From Isochrysis galbana (taxonomy: Eukaryota > Haptophyta > Isochrysidales > Isochrysidaceae), in contig CM030941.1 of the NCBI GenBank assembly GCA_018136815.1, positions 1,611,582 to 1,675,581 of the forward strand: 64,000 bases of DNA, in the 5' to 3' direction. A model generated the notes under the pieces. It was not told where the DNA came from. It saw nothing but the letters and a program-made list of their open reading frames with translations, and ran no database searches. The position numbers and the translations under genes were made by a program. Below, in pieces: positions 1-10,185 of this stretch (the stretch's first letter is position 1; each line of letters starts with the position of its first letter).

Positions 1-1842
1 GACAGAGCCATCTAGCCGCCTCACAACGTCGGCTGGAGCCTCTTGAGCCTGCTCACGACCAGTCGTCGTAGTCATGGTTAGGGCGGTCGTGCAGCCGTCG
101 CCGTCGCCGTCGCCGGCGATGTCATCGCTATCACAGTCGTCGCCCACTGGCACAAGCTCACCTCCTGCCGAAAGCTTAAGCCGTTTCCTTCCACGCCTCT
201 CCTCCGCGTCGCCCACCGTAGCGCGCCTCCTCCGCGTGGATCTTGGCTCAAGAAGACGCGCGCACGCCTCCTGTAGCGGCTGCAGCAGTGCGATGGCCTC
301 TTCGTGACGACCGAGGTCCGAGAAAGCGCACCCGCGTAGAGCAATAAGCCGTACATCCTTGGCACACCCGGGCGAGTGCCCGCTGTCCAGGCTTGGGATC
401 AAGATGACCCGCCCCTCCGCCCCTCCAGCCGCCTCTCCGTCGCCAGACCCGCTCGCCCAAGAAGAACCCGTGGCCGTTTGGGTATCAATGCAGCCATGAG
501 CGAGCATCAGGTCAATCACTTGGGACGGCTTACCTTGACGCAGGTGGAGTGTGCATGCTGCAAGAAGCGCATCTACCGTGTTCTCCTTGCCGGCCAATGC
601 TTGCGAGAATGCCGTGACTGCTTCGGCATCGCGGCGGAGCGCGTCGAGGCACTCGCCACGGCGAAGGTGAACGGCAGAACCATAGCGCGCGGAACCAAGC
701 AGGCGATCATAGATGAGGAGCGCACGGTGGTGCAGGGACAGTGCGGAAAAGACCTTGGCGACTTCGTAGAGCAAGAAGTCAACCTTGTCGAGAGGACCTC
801 CCTGTGAAAGGCTTGCCCCCGGCGCCTCCTCTACCGGGGCAGCTTCGGCTTTGTACTCGACGCCGTCATCACCGCCGTCGTGACTGCCCGCCGCCTCACT
901 ATGTGATGTTTCCAAAGGCTCCAATATCGGTCGCCACACTGATTCCGCCTGAGCCACATTGCCTAAGTAGGCATGGCAGACGCCCTCCTTGACGCAAATC
1001 TCGATAGGCAGATCCACCCAGCCGACGGCACGAAGAGAAGCCACGCGAGCTACGCCCTCCGCATACGAGCCCCTCTCAATGAGCAGCTCGAGCAACATGT
1101 TGGTCAGGTGGAGTGCACACTCAAAGGTGTCCAGATGGTGCGCCCCCCTCGCTCTTCCTTCAGCCGTCCTTTGACTGTCTGCGTGCCCCGAGCTTTCATG
1201 CGCGGACGTAGCTGACGACGACGCTACGATAGGTGCTCCATGTGTGGTTGGGGCCGTGCCAGGATTGGCATCAGTAGGCGGCTCTGGACTGCGGTTGGAA
1301 GGCTGCTCTTGTGCCAGAAGAGAGCCCAGCACATGTGAGAGCATCTCAATCGCATGCTCTCGCTCCCCGAGTTGCAGGTAACACTGCGCCAGGTAGTGCA
1401 CCACCTGGACGTCACGCGGCCGCTGGGGCAGTATTGACGCTAGGACAGCCGCTGCCTTGCGATGTTGGCCCAGCTGCACGTGCAGTCGCCCCTGCTCCCA
1501 CATCGCATCAATGTCATCCGGAACGAGCGAGAGTATCTTGCTGAGGCAGAAGAGCGTCTGCTCGTTCTCACCCACCTCGGCCGCCAGGCTGGCGAGTCGT
1601 CTCCAGTGCGAGGCATCACGCTTTGACAGGTTGGCCGCCATCAGGTAGAGCTGCAGCGCTTTCTTCTTTTGCCGCTCCTGCTCGTAGATCACGCCGAGCG
1701 TCTCATATGGGTGGGGCAGCCGTGGGCAGAGTCGCACGACCTCGAGCAGCAGCGAGACGGCGTTCTGGAAGTCTCCCATAGCGTAGAGCATGTTGGCCTC
1801 GCCGAGCTGGCGCGTAACGTGTAGAGGCACCGCAACCGACAT
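1..1842 (-). CDS. GTF3C3: TFIIIC subunit GTF3C3/TFC4-like TPR protein, 5' part
   Basis: An intronless frame of 614 codons runs from the ATG at 1842 to the left edge without a stop, so the C-terminus lies outside the window. The protein opens with MSVAVPLHVTRQLGEANMLY, followed by TPR-type helical pairs to about residue 200 (for example GDFQNAVSLL, RKAAAVLASI, LAQCYLQLGEREHAIEML). A low-complexity Ser/Thr linker follows, then a second TPR block with LYEVAKVFSALSLHHRALLI and RRGECLDALRRDAEAVTAF, and then an acidic Asp/Gly stretch. The order of blocks and the motif resembling YxLGEANxxYAxGD match the TFIIIC subunit GTF3C3 (yeast Tfc4), which bridges TFIIIC to TFIIIB at RNA polymerase III genes. 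Human GTF3C3 has close to 890 residues, so roughly two thirds is present. Assignment rests on remembered family pattern; another TPR protein is possible but less likely. Confidence 0.82.
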   Translation of the reverse strand, partial: MSVAVPLHVTRQLGEANMLYAMGDFQNAVSLLLEVVRLCPRLPHPYETLGVIYEQERQKKKALQLYLMAANLSKRDASHWRRLASLAAEVGENEQTLFCLSKILSLVPDDIDAMWEQGRLHVQLGQHRKAAAVLASILPQRPRDVQVVHYLAQCYLQLGEREHAIEMLSHVLGSLLAQEQPSNRSPEPPTDANPGTAPTTHGAPIVASSSATSAHESSGHADSQRTAEGRARGAHHLDTFECALHLTNMLLELLIERGSYAEGVARVASLRAVGWVDLPIEICVKEGVCHAYLGNVAQAESVWRPILEPLETSHSEAAGSHDGGDDGVEYKAEAAPVEEAPGASLSQGGPLDKVDFLLYEVAKVFSALSLHHRALLIYDRLLGSARYGSAVHLRRGECLDALRRDAEAVTAFSQALAGKENTVDALLAACTLHLRQGKPSQVIDLMLAHGCIDTQTATGSSWASGSGDGEAAGGAEGRVILIPSLDSGHSPGCAKDVRLIALRGCAFSDLGRHEEAIALLQPLQEACARLLEPRSTRRRRATVGDAEERRGRKRLKLSAGGELVPVGDDCDSDDIAGDGDGDGCTTALTMTTTTGREQAQEAPADVVRRLDGSV

Positions 1843-2044
1843 ATGCGCGCGCGCGCGCCGGAGCTGTGCCGGGAGGGGGGGGGATGGGGAGCAGGAGCAG
1901 GAGGCGAGGATGGGAGGGAAAGAGGGGGAAGGAAGGGGAGGGGGGAAGGGAGCGTCGGAGCGCGCGCTGAACGAGACGGATGGAGCGTCGTTGTGAAGTG
2001 TAGGTGCGCCCTCGTTAGAACTTATAGCGTCGTATGACATCTTT

Positions 2045-2605
2045 TTAGCTGTTCCGCCGCTTTTGGTCCGAGGATCCGATGAGCAGATTGTCGACGTAGA
2101 GTCCAATCTTAATTAGTATGCCATCGAGGGTACGCTTGAAGATATTGGGCTCAGCTGGACAACGAATGAATCCAAGTGATTGAAGATGCTCTGCGTTAGA
2201 CTTCATGAATAGGCTATGAATAGCAGGTTTCCGGCTTGTTTAGTTCCCTCGAGAGGGCGTGTTAGTAACACGTGTTAGCTTGCAAGCTGTGAAACCTTGT
2301 TGGACAAAGCCATGGGGTTGTTCGACGTATAAGTCCATGTTGGGATCCATGTCGCCTTGAGTAAACGCCTTGGTAACGTCTATTTCGAGCCATGCATAGC
2401 TAGATAGAGGCGCAAATAAAGATGGGCAAGGAACAAGCGGATAGATTCACATCGCATGGTAGAGCGTAGAGCAAAATGTTTCGTCGTAGTCGATGCCTTC
2501 AATTTGAGAGTAGCCACAAGCCACTCAGCGGGCCTTGAATCGATCATCCGAGCCGTCGTCTTTGCCTTTAGCAGTACATTTCCGGCCAGGGGAGCTCACT
2601 GCCGT
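2045..2605 (-). pseudogene. Ty1/copia reverse transcriptase relic
   Basis: Read on the minus strand, the segment keeps the order of copia RT landmarks: FKAR-VACGYSQ, then GIDYDETF, then WLEIDVTKAFTQGDMD, then LYVEQPHGFVQQ and finally GLYVDNLLIGSSDQ. In-frame stops fall after KAR, after YHAM and after SRGN, and the core around the usual LYGLKQ motif is missing. The YVDD catalytic box reads YVDN. It is a dead fragment with no recognisable LTRs. It lies just left of a 126-bp tandem repeat that was later hit by a non-LTR element. Confidence 0.85.
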
Positions 2606-2756
2606 CGACCGTCGAGAGGTTTCAAAACACACGTAGCTGGCTGGGCTGGGTACACCAATGCGGCCAGTGGGGGCAAGTGCAAACGCTTATGCGTTTGAGC
2701 TCCTTGCTCCTTGCCTTCATCAAGACGAATGTGCTACCAATCGAAGGGGATAGCAT

Positions 2757-3617
2757 AAAAAAAAAACATCTGAAGATTCTGGGCTACACACCTACTATTG
2801 ACGGGATCTCCCGCTTCTACTAACACCGCCCTTAAGTTCCCTTTCCCCACCTCTTCCCCTGCCCCCCTTCATTCCTTTTTCTTTGGTTTCCGGGGTTCGG
2901 TCTCGGTGCGCTACCTAAGACCTGGTTCGGAGTGCGGGGGCCGGGCAGGCCTTTTGAATCGTTGCCCCTGGTATGACCGTCCACCCGGACTCGCTTTTCT
3001 CATCTTGATTTTGTCGGGACCGTGGCGTCTCTGTAGTTCCTTTGTGTCTTCGCTTTGATGGCTTGTTCGTTTTTGTTTAGTTGTTTTTGAGTTCCTCAAC
3101 GGCGTGTACTATTTTCAGCTTAGGTCGTTTGCCTTCATTTGGTACCCCTCGTTTCCCAATACTCGATATGAGTCGTGACGTTCTGCTGGGTACAATCAAA
3201 ACTTATGTCAATTTGGAATTAATTCCCCACCTCCAAGAATTGTTAGAAGGTGTCGATTCGGGTTCAGCTTCCCAAGTAAAGATTGAAAACAAAAGGCCGC
3301 TTATCGGTTCGGGTTCAGCTCCCGTAAAGATTGAACCGACAAGGCCCAGCAACATCAAATACAAAAAAGCTCGGTCCGGAGTGGGTGTGTTGCATGCTGG
3401 CTGTTGCCAGCATGCAGACTTGGGTTGCTCTGTCCTCTGTGGTGTTCGGGCGCGGCCCGCTGGCTCTTGCGCCCACCTGGTCGGGCGGGTCGTCTTGTCT
3501 CGGTCGCTTCGGCGACAGGGGGGTGTCCATGAGCCCTTCGTCCATCGCGGCGAGGGCGGCGGCAGCGAGAGCGGGCGGCGGCGCGCGCTCCATGACCCTA
3601 TCGTTTTAACGATAGTT
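2757..3617 (-). mobile_element. Complete short retroelement E1 with hairpin start and T-rich tail
   Basis: On the minus strand the element starts at 3617 with AACTATCGTT-AA-AACGATAG, a stem of eight or more pairs, then GGTC and an ATG at 3593. It ends at 2757 with AGAATCTTCAGATG followed by a T run. The 14-bp target duplication GAAGGGGATAGCAT lies at 2743-2756 and 3618-3631. The 3' 190 bases match the 3' UTR of the RT-bearing element at 14290-14593. It has no RT, so it must have been moved in trans if it was ever active. The 861-bp length and duplication size are typical of target-primed reverse transcription. Confidence 0.85.
3315..3593 (-). CDS. Short Pro/Ala-rich ORF of element E1
   Basis: This 92-codon ORF starts at the ATG that follows the 5' hairpin (MERAPPPALAAAALAAMDEG). 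The first residues resemble those of the ORFs at 9844 (MERAPTAPL), 54605 (MERADALL) and 59450 (MERAGAPPL), each placed the same way behind a hairpin. There is no recognised domain. It may be a vestigial ORF1 or a leader ORF. Confidence 0.45.
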   Translation of the reverse strand: MERAPPPALAAAALAAMDEGLMDTPLSPKRPRQDDPPDQVGARASGPRPNTTEDRATQVCMLATASMQHTHSGPSFFVFDVAGPCRFNLYGS

Positions 3618-3859
3618 GAAGGGGATAGCATCAAGGCCATGGCTGGGCTGGGTACACCAATGCGGCCAGTGTGGGCAAGTGCAAACGCTTATGCGTTTGC
3701 GTTTGAGCTCCTTGCCTTCATCAAGACGAATGTGCTACCAATCGAAGGGGATAGTATCAAGGCCAAAGTTGCCAATGCGCCCTCTTATGTGGCCAATCAG
3801 TTTCACTGTTCACTGTCTACGGCACATGATGATCTTGACCTAAACGCCTGCTAGCTTGA

Positions 3860-5085
3860 CCTGTTGGGGCTCGGGGCGTTGGCCAAACAAAGGCGCGTGT
3901 CGAAGTCGACAGTATGCGTATCAATTATTGAATCACGTAAACTAATAAATTATGGGTGAAAAATAGTCGTCCGTTGTTAGACTAGTGAATTTGGCGACAA
4001 AATCTAACAACTCCGGAGTAGTATTTTACTTTCTCCTTTCTTCACCCACCACGGTCTTTCTATGGCTTTCGAGTTTGGAACACAGAGTACTCGACAACAT
4101 TTCCTAAGAGTGGAACTACCTTCCAATCATGACCCTCTTCCTTTGTCCTTGGTGTAAAGTCTTTAGTAAAGATACTCTTCCGGCCAGCACTGCTCACTGC
4201 CAAGAAACTCTCTTTCAATGAGTTCAAAGTTGTTAGCGAGCATCTCAAGATGCGGAAAGACTTTGTGTGGGGTTTGGGTAAAACCTCTGACGACATCCAA
4301 AGTAATGCTTTACGCAATGCTTCCCGCCTAGAAATAGCGTGGATAATATCACGATGATAAACATGAAAATGACTCCCTTATTAGACCAAAAGCGTTCAAT
4401 TATCCCCATCCCTGCTGACACCTTTCATTGTCACCTGGAGGTTACTTGAGTCAACTTGACCCTTCACATGTTGAAACACACACGTGGTCTGACTCCATTC
4501 ACTCGATTTGGGGCAGGGTGGATATATCGTTGAAATCACGATATCTCATGATATCCCATGTTGGTTTTCCCCTCCAAAGAAAATTGATCGAATTCCTTTG
4601 AAAGCGATCGTTTTTTTTTTGTCAAGAGCCTGGTGCGCGCTTTCAGAACTGCCGACAGCTTCGAACACCTCTTTCTTCACAGACTCGATGCTTTCTCTCA
4701 CGGCACTACAATCCCAATGTTTGTATCTTTGGAGCTCTGTGGTGAAATTGGAGTCACGTTGGAGCTCTTCACAAATACATATATTCATTATGTCACTGTT
4801 CACATCACTGAACTCCAACCAGACCTCGTCAGACATCTGTGCTATGCTCATAGACGATAGTGATTCCACGGAACGCTTCCTTTTTCCTAGCAGCCCATTC
4901 ACGACATCTTGGGGATCCCTTTCGCCCATAGGAAGCGCTCGTGGTACTAGGAAGATTAGATTATATTAATCCTGCCACGAAATACCTAGGCCTACAGGCT
5001 TTGGCCATGCGTAAAAGCTAACGTTATGTACGAAGGCGCTATGCGACCATAAGCGCGCCCTTCCTCCTCGGTGCCACAAGGCAGA
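3860..5085. other. AT-richer insert with no recognised gene
   Basis: Base composition is clearly lower in GC than the surroundings. Two minus-strand ORFs (4060-4317, 85 codons; 4546-4929, 127 codons) have ordinary-looking amino-acid composition but no motif I recognise. The stretch near 5019-5045 (AACGTTATGTACGAAG followed by CGCTATGCG) resembles 19186-19215 inside another small ORF. It is probably transposon-derived. Confidence 0.4.
4546..4929 (-). CDS. Hypothetical protein, 127 aa
   Basis: The frame begins with MGERDPQDVVNGLLGKRKRS and has an acidic, helical middle (SESIVKKEVFEAVGSSES-like segment near residue 85). There are no Cys/His clusters, membrane segments or known motifs. It sits in an AT-richer block that looks like a mobile insert. 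It could equally be an exon of a decayed transposon gene. Confidence 0.25.
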   Translation of the reverse strand: MGERDPQDVVNGLLGKRKRSVESLSSMSIAQMSDEVWLEFSDVNSDIMNICICEELQRDSNFTTELQRYKHWDCSAVRESIESVKKEVFEAVGSSESAHQALDKKKTIAFKGIRSIFFGGENQHGIS

Positions 5086-5092
5086 CGAGACC

Positions 5093-5377
5093 ATGGCAGG
5101 AGGCGGAGGGCGGAAGCTCTCCTACACTCTCACAAAAAAAAAATGTACAAAATGTGGAAGACCACCTCCCGATTCGATCATGTATCAGAAGTTATGCAAC
5201 CGCATTCTTGGTCGCCCCAATCCGGAGAAACACAACAATACTGAACGCAATTCCACGACAACAATACTCATAAATAAAAGGCATAAAAGGCAGCCTACAC
5301 CGTCTACGCGGAAGACTGACGATCACTCAAGTATCAGTGATGAAGACTGGAACAAGATTATTTCGGGAGATCTCTAA
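5093..5377 (+). CDS. Small CxxC protein, copy A of a two-member family
   Basis: The 94-codon ORF has a good start context (ACCATGG). Near residue 19 it has C-T-K-C-G-R, then a basic middle, and it ends with KTDDHSSISDEDWNKIISGDL-like residues. A diverged copy at 18524-18769 keeps the same frame, the CxxC near the N-terminus, the block GRPNP-x-KHNNTERN and the same C-terminus. The similarity continues for about 45 bases past the stop (to TTCAGGCTGACATCGCCA). Frame conservation despite many substitutions suggests it was translated. Function is unknown; a transposon-encoded DNA-binding peptide is one possibility. Confidence 0.45.
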   Translation: MAGGGGRKLSYTLTKKKCTKCGRPPPDSIMYQKLCNRILGRPNPEKHNNTERNSTTTILINKRHKRQPTPSTRKTDDHSSISDEDWNKIISGDL

Positions 5378-5472
5378 ACGTCACAAAAAGTCAGGTAAAT
5401 CGGACCCCTTCGTTCAGGCTGACATCGCCAGCATACCCTCTTGCCAAACGAGTGGGTTGGATAGCGCTACCC

Positions 5473-6111
5473 TCATGATCCCCACGATCTTCCGCGATTG
5501 AACGCTTTTCCATGCGGTGGGGGGGGTGATGGTGATTGAACGCGTTCCACGTGTAGGCCCTCCGCACGCGATGTCCCCTCGTCAATCGCAATGCCGTGCG
5601 CACGCCACCACGGGTAGATACGCTGGAAGAAGGTGTGGGACAAGTCGACCTGCGAGTTGAGGTGGTTGAGCTCAGGGGTGTTCAGGAGGATGCAGCCCTT
5701 GCCGTACTTGCGAGACTTGTTGAACCTATGGCGCTCGCCGAGCATCGTGCGGACTTTAACAGAAATCTGGTGGCGGTTCTGCGGGTCATGTGCATCTGCG
5801 CGGGTCAGTATCCAATGTGCAAGCTTTGTGCGCTCGGCATTCGTGAGAAGCTGCTGGTTCGCATCCCGGACCACTTCCTGGCTTGAGGAGTGCCGCTGCA
5901 GCTCCCCCGCAACCCGAGAGCGCGTTGCATGGGGGAACAACCCCGTTGCCAGCGCGGCTTTGACACCAACGTCGTTCGCGCGGCAGTACTCTGCCGCTTT
6001 CCTGACGTCCTCGACGGTCGCGGCGCGCTCAATCGCTCGGGCATCGCGGGCCTGGACGGTGTAGTGGCCAGGGGCGGGCACAGGCTTGGTGGCAGGCTTC
6101 CTTGGGGCCAT
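5473..6111 (-). pseudogene. Transposase N-terminus with CENPB-type helix-turn-helix, truncated
   Basis: The ORF starts at the ATG at 6111 (MAPRKPATKPVPAPGHYTVQ). Around residues 85-140 it has LLTNAERTKLAHWI followed by a basic helix-rich segment, and then ends ...HTFFQRIYPWWRAHGI, the layout of a CENPB-type DNA-binding domain in Tigger/pogo or related transposases. The last 30 codons run into minisatellite sequence, and no catalytic DDE domain follows. A second copy of its 5' end, including the leader TAGAGGCTTGCGCTTCG, lies at 27066-27246. Domain assignment is by pattern only. Confidence 0.55.
5495..5562. repeat. Minisatellite GGTGATTGAACGCTTTTCCATG, two units
   Basis: Two degenerate copies of the roughly 30-bp unit seen at 19450-19665 and 63785-63957 interrupt the 3' end of the CENPB-like transposase reading frame. 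Confidence 0.7.
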
Positions 6112-6258
6112 GGGGAGCTAGGGGGGGACAGGGGCACGCCCGCGAAGCGGGCACGTGCACGAAGCGCAAGCCTCTAATATAAAATACTGGTCGTACTCGT
6201 CGTAGTAAAAAAAAATCTCATTGATCACCTCTCGACGGAGGCTGCGCTTTTTGGCCCG

Positions 6259-7867
6259 ATGGAGATGATGTGGGCGTGGCTGGCGCTGGCGACCCTGCAG
6301 GGAGTGGAGCGGACTGGGCGGGACTCTGGGGCCATCTTGGTCGAGCTCCGGGCAGGCGCGGACTACGACGGCCTCGTGAGGTCGGCCGTCGACGGCCGGT
6401 TCGTCGAGAGAGCGGAGAGGCCGGTGGGGGTCTTGTACGTGGTGCTTTCGTTCACCAGACCAGAGCACCCAGGCAAGGGCACAGCCAAGTACCTGCTCGA
6501 GGCGCAGCGCAGCGCCGCAAGCGTCCGTGCGATCGCCCCGCGCCTCCCCACTGCGCTCGTCTACGACGCCCCCCTTACTCCCTCCCTGACGCAATCGTTC
6601 GACTTCCTCCTCTCCGGAAACACCTCCGCCTACCCGCTCCGTGGCTACGCGCACGCTTACCTCCCGAGGCTCGCGGCGCTGGCCGCCTCGCCGTTCGAGC
6701 TCACTCTCGCGCTCGATGCCTCAGTCCAAGTCTGCTCCGGCCTAATCCACAACGCGATGGACGCCGCGCACCGCAACGCAGCTATCGACTTTGCGGTCAA
6801 CTTTGAAACCTCGCCGCTCCAAGAAGATCAGGAGATGCCCGCCGAGCAGCGGCGGTACTTCGCGGCGTACGGCATCGTGCGGCCCTCGCGGGTGTCCGAC
6901 TTCCTGCCTCACAACTTTGCTCTTCTGGCGCGCAAAGGTCGGCCGCTAACCACCCTGCTCAAGCTCTGGTCGGATGAGCTGAAGAAGGGCAAGACGGCGG
7001 ACGACCAGCGTCCTCTCCGTGAGGTGCTGCGCGCGCTTCAGACCTCCAACTACCGCGTGTGCGTCAGGTCGAGCGCCTGCATCTCAGTGGGCGTCCACAG
7101 ACTGACAGAGGCATGCGCCGCCTTCAAAAGTGCCGCCAAGGGAACGAGTTCCGGATCGCGAAGCTACTTTGAACCACGATACACGCGGCCGATCGAGGGG
7201 CCGATGCTCCTCTTGCACTCGGTGGAAGCGCATAAGCTTCTCGCCTCTCCTGCCTTTGTTCAGCTCGGTTCACCTGACATTAACACTTCTGCGCAGGCAC
7301 TTGCCCGACCCCTCGGCCCCTCGCCGCCCTCTGTGCTCGCGCTTGCCTCTGCACACGGCATGCAAACCACACGCCGCCCGGATGTTCGCCTCGCAGGCCG
7401 TCTTCCAGGGCTGCAGGGCAGCAAACGTCCTGTCCCTCGAGCGGCGGCTCGTCACTTCCGTGCCCGTCGAGAGCCAACGGCACAGTCGGCGGCGCGCGCA
7501 CTACGAGATTTTTCACTCCCGCGCCGAGTGCATCCGGCGATATGCCCACATCCCGCCTGCCGATGCGATTCTCTACAAAAGAGTGTGCCAAATGCTACCG
7601 TCCGAGGCGCGCAACACGGCGGCGACCAGTGGCAGCAAGCCACCCGCCCCGGAGCTCACCGAACCGCTCGACGTGTTCTGGGCGTTTGCGGTCGAGGCGA
7701 ACCTGACCGCGTTGCGGGTTCGGTACGACGCGACGCAGATGCGCCACGCAACGCGGATGACTCAGCGTGAGAACATCTTCCAGCGCCCGCCTTCTTCCGC
7801 ATTCTTGGCTAGCCTAACCACACAGCAGTCGTCCTTCGCACAGCAAAAGCCACCGCACTCTCGTTGA
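6259..7867 (+). CDS. Secreted glycosyltransferase-like protein (GT-A style), spliced
   Basis: The ATG at 6259 opens a short hydrophobic N-terminus (MEMMWAWLALATLQG), a likely signal peptide. The first exon continues to about 7236. It contains LTLALDASVQVC, DFAVNFE, and FLPHNFALLARKGRPL followed by LWSDELKKGKTADDQRPL, an order typical of nucleotide-diphospho-sugar transferases (metal site, then a loop with a Trp, then a DQ pair near the end). Coding then shifts to another frame, resuming after a 3' splice site near 7296 (CTGCGCAG) and ending at the stop at 7867. The donor is uncertain: a GC site at about 7236 fits the phase, but no clean GT does. Substrate unknown. The Asp-Ala-Ser in place of a DxD motif is notable. 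Confidence 0.55.
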
Positions 7868-7871
7868 TCGC

Positions 7872-8600
7872 GACCTCATACGTTCGCAACCCGCTGCTGA
7901 TGGGTCACGATTTGTGGGTGTTGCACAACATGCAGCAGCCCGATGGCTCCATAGACGACCAGCTGAGGGCCATGGGTGTCAATGCCATGGTCTATGGCGA
8001 ATAGGAGATACGCAATGCCATCGGGCAAAAGTACTCGGCATGGCTGCATTACGTGCCAGGGCTCGCCCTTCTACTCCATTCAGCTGCTCTAGTAACATCA
8101 GTACGTCTGGACGATTGAAGACGACACGCTGTTCGCCGGGCACTTGCCCTCCTTCCCCGCGTCGCACGCGCACTACACGGAGGACTTCATCGGGGCACAC
8201 CATCGCACACACGTCACGTGGATGTGGGGATATGGTACAGTCGTGGCTCCTGAGGTGAACAAGATGAGGACCACGTTGCAAATCTACCGCCTTTCGACGT
8301 CTGTTGCGCACCCTGGAGAACATGTTGCAGCTCAAGCTTTACGTGTATATTGAAGGCACAATCTCCAGATGCTATGGCCTTCTGTGGTGCTCGGCGCGTC
8401 ATGTGGCAGCAGAGTTGCTAGGAAGCCGCTTCGAGTGGAACTCAAAGTTCGCGGTGCAGGACTTGTGCAACCACTGCAACGCAAATGAGAGTGGCGATTC
8501 AAAGAAGTGGTTGCACTCGGGCAAGTGGCTGCGTGCACCAACGCTGGACGAAGTCAAGGTGTTGCGGGTGGGTGGGTGGGGGGGGCGCTGTACACTTGCG
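7872..8600 (+). pseudogene. Decayed glycosyltransferase-like gene
   Basis: The plus strand keeps long recognisable stretches: NPLLMGHDLWVLHNMQQPDG, then GVNAMVYGE followed by a stop and EIRNAIGQKYSAWLHYV, then QYVWTIEDDTLFAGHLPSF (an acidic EDD motif) and THVTWMWGYG. It then needs a frame change to continue as TLENMLQLKLYVYIE. Two adjacent stops precede HQYVWTIEDD. The sum is a protein with a WxIEDDxxFxG core, like several algal secreted transferases. It may once have belonged with the upstream gene. Confidence 0.55.
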
Positions 8601-8956
8601 CTCTATTCTTAGAGCGTTCCCCACAGCTCGCCTCTTGCAACGTGACATGCTTCCTTTCTTAGGTCGGGCCCCCTTCGCTTCGCGCGCGCTCTCTCTTTCC
8701 TTCCCTCCCCCCGCGCGGAGCCGCTCGCTCCAAGATCCCTCGTCTCATCACCTCCGTTCTTTCCTCATGTACCTAGGCTTGGTTCCTTGTTTCTCCCCTC
8801 CCCCTTCGTGTCCACGTTCCATTCTCTCCGGGTGCGCTCCCCCCCCCCCACCCCCTCTGCGAGCGCGCTCTGGTCTGTTCTTCTCTCTACCTATTAGTTT
8901 CAGATTCCCGCCCGCCTGCAGTCTTCTCTTGCCCCGTTGTTCTTCTCTGTTGCTCA
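8601..8956. other. CT-rich leader-like stretch
   Basis: Pyrimidine-rich DNA with homopolymer C runs and no convincing ORF. It resembles a 5' leader of the retroelement ORF1-like segment that follows. Confidence 0.35.
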
Positions 8957-8986
8957 GTGCCTTGCGCTCGAGTGCCCTCTGTGCCC

Positions 8987-9683
8987 ATGCCTGAGTCATC
9001 TAGTGCCCGTGCGTTCCCAACGAGGTTCCGTCGGCCCAAAGCCGCCACGCCCGCCCAGAGCCGACCCCCCCCAGAGCAGCACCCACACACCCCTTCACAA
9101 CACCCCAGCTCCACTCCGCACCACCACATGGTAGCGGAGGCTTTTCCTCATCAGTCACCCCGTCCGACCACGCCTCCCATTCTGCCACTCAGCCCACCAT
9201 ACTCCATCCTGGTCTACAACTTCCCACAAGACTGCTCGCGAGTACGCCACGTACCTCGACAACCTATGTGCGCGTGCCGGCGCCCCCCTCTCGAAGTATC
9301 AGCGCTACACCGGGTATGTCCTGCCTTTCGAGCGGCCCGTCCCCTATGTCTTCGGCGCCCACAACATGACCGCTCTCGTGCGAAATCGTATGGGTGAGGG
9401 TCGCGGCTCCTCTGGGGCTCCGCCCCCCGCCCTCCCCTCCGGTGTCTTCAAGAAGCGCAGTTTCCGTGGATTAAGCCGGGGGGGAGGGGGGGCTTGCTCT
9501 CTTTATTCTCGACTTTTAGGCCCTTTCCGATGGTCCCGTTCATCTCATATGAGGGCCCTATCTCATGAAAACAAAGTGGCTTATGAGGCTTACAAGCGTA
9601 CTCCTGCAGTCCCTCCTCCCACCACGGACTTCGCTACCGGGAACGCCGTGACTGCCCATGATCGGTGCCGGTGCAGATCGTAG
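8987..9683 (+). pseudogene. Retroelement ORF1/gag-like fragment
   Basis: The first part (from MPESSSARAFPTRFRRPKAA) is Pro/His-rich. A frame change near 9228 leads into EYATYLDNLCARAGAPLSKY followed by a short hydrophobic segment and ALVRNRMGEGRG. After a G/C-rich interruption it ends with HENKVAYEAYKRTPAVPPP and a stop. Composition and position suggest a decayed ORF1 of a non-LTR element, but no zinc knuckle or RRM is clear. Confidence 0.3.
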
Positions 9684-9821
9684 TTGTAGTTGCGTGTCGT
9701 CAGCGAAACAAGTTATTTTGATTTTGAGTTCTCAGATGTCAGATGGGGCGAAGGATATAGAGTATAGAGCAGCAATAGACTCTTAGAATTCCAACTATCT
9801 TGCTAAAAGGATGCGGGTCAA

Positions 9822-10185
9822 AACTATTGTTATAGTTTCAGCGATGGAGCGCGCGCCGACCGCTCCCCTCTCCCAGCCCCCCGCCGTCACGACGCCCCAC
9901 AGGGGCAGACCCAAGCCGCCGGAGCCGAAGCGCTCACAGACCGCTGCCCTCCCCGACCAAGACGTCGACATGGCCCCGCCGCCCTCTCCTCCCACGCACC
10001 ACGCAGCCACTGAGGCAGGGAACAGGCAAAGTCCTGTTCCCTGCAGACCAACAGTCCAGAGCCAGGCTTTGGCCCCCACCTCAGCCGCCGTACCACCCTG
10101 TGGGTGTGGTGAGCAGTGGAGGGCTTGTCAGAGCAAGGCTGATCTCACTCTTGGAGATTGCCTGCGAGGGCGCGCCGGCAGCTAG
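9822..10185 (+). mobile_element. Retroelement 5' end E4 with hairpin and ORF1-like start
   Basis: It begins AACTAT-TGTT-ATAGTT (six-pair stem) and reaches the ATG at 9844 within ten bases. The ORF reads MERAPTAPLSQPPAVTTPHR and stays open to 10185 with Pro/Ala/Arg-rich sequence. The layout matches the complete elements E1 to E3. No matching target duplication was found, so the 3' end is undefined. It may be the 5' end of the large RT element downstream. Confidence 0.5.

Larger units (their letters stand above)
2640..3757. repeat. Tandem 126-bp unit split by a retroelement
   Basis: The sequence from 2640 to 2756 (GGCTGGGCTGGGTACACC onward, ending GAAGGGGATAGCAT) recurs almost unchanged at 3645-3757. 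Removing the element at 2757-3617 with one 14-bp target duplication restores two tandem copies of a unit about 126 bp long. The left copy carries a small extra CTCCTTG insertion. Confidence 0.8.

Noticed and set aside
3081-3854. 257-codon plus-strand ORF
   Set aside because: Mostly antisense to element E1 and then runs through the 126-bp tandem repeat.
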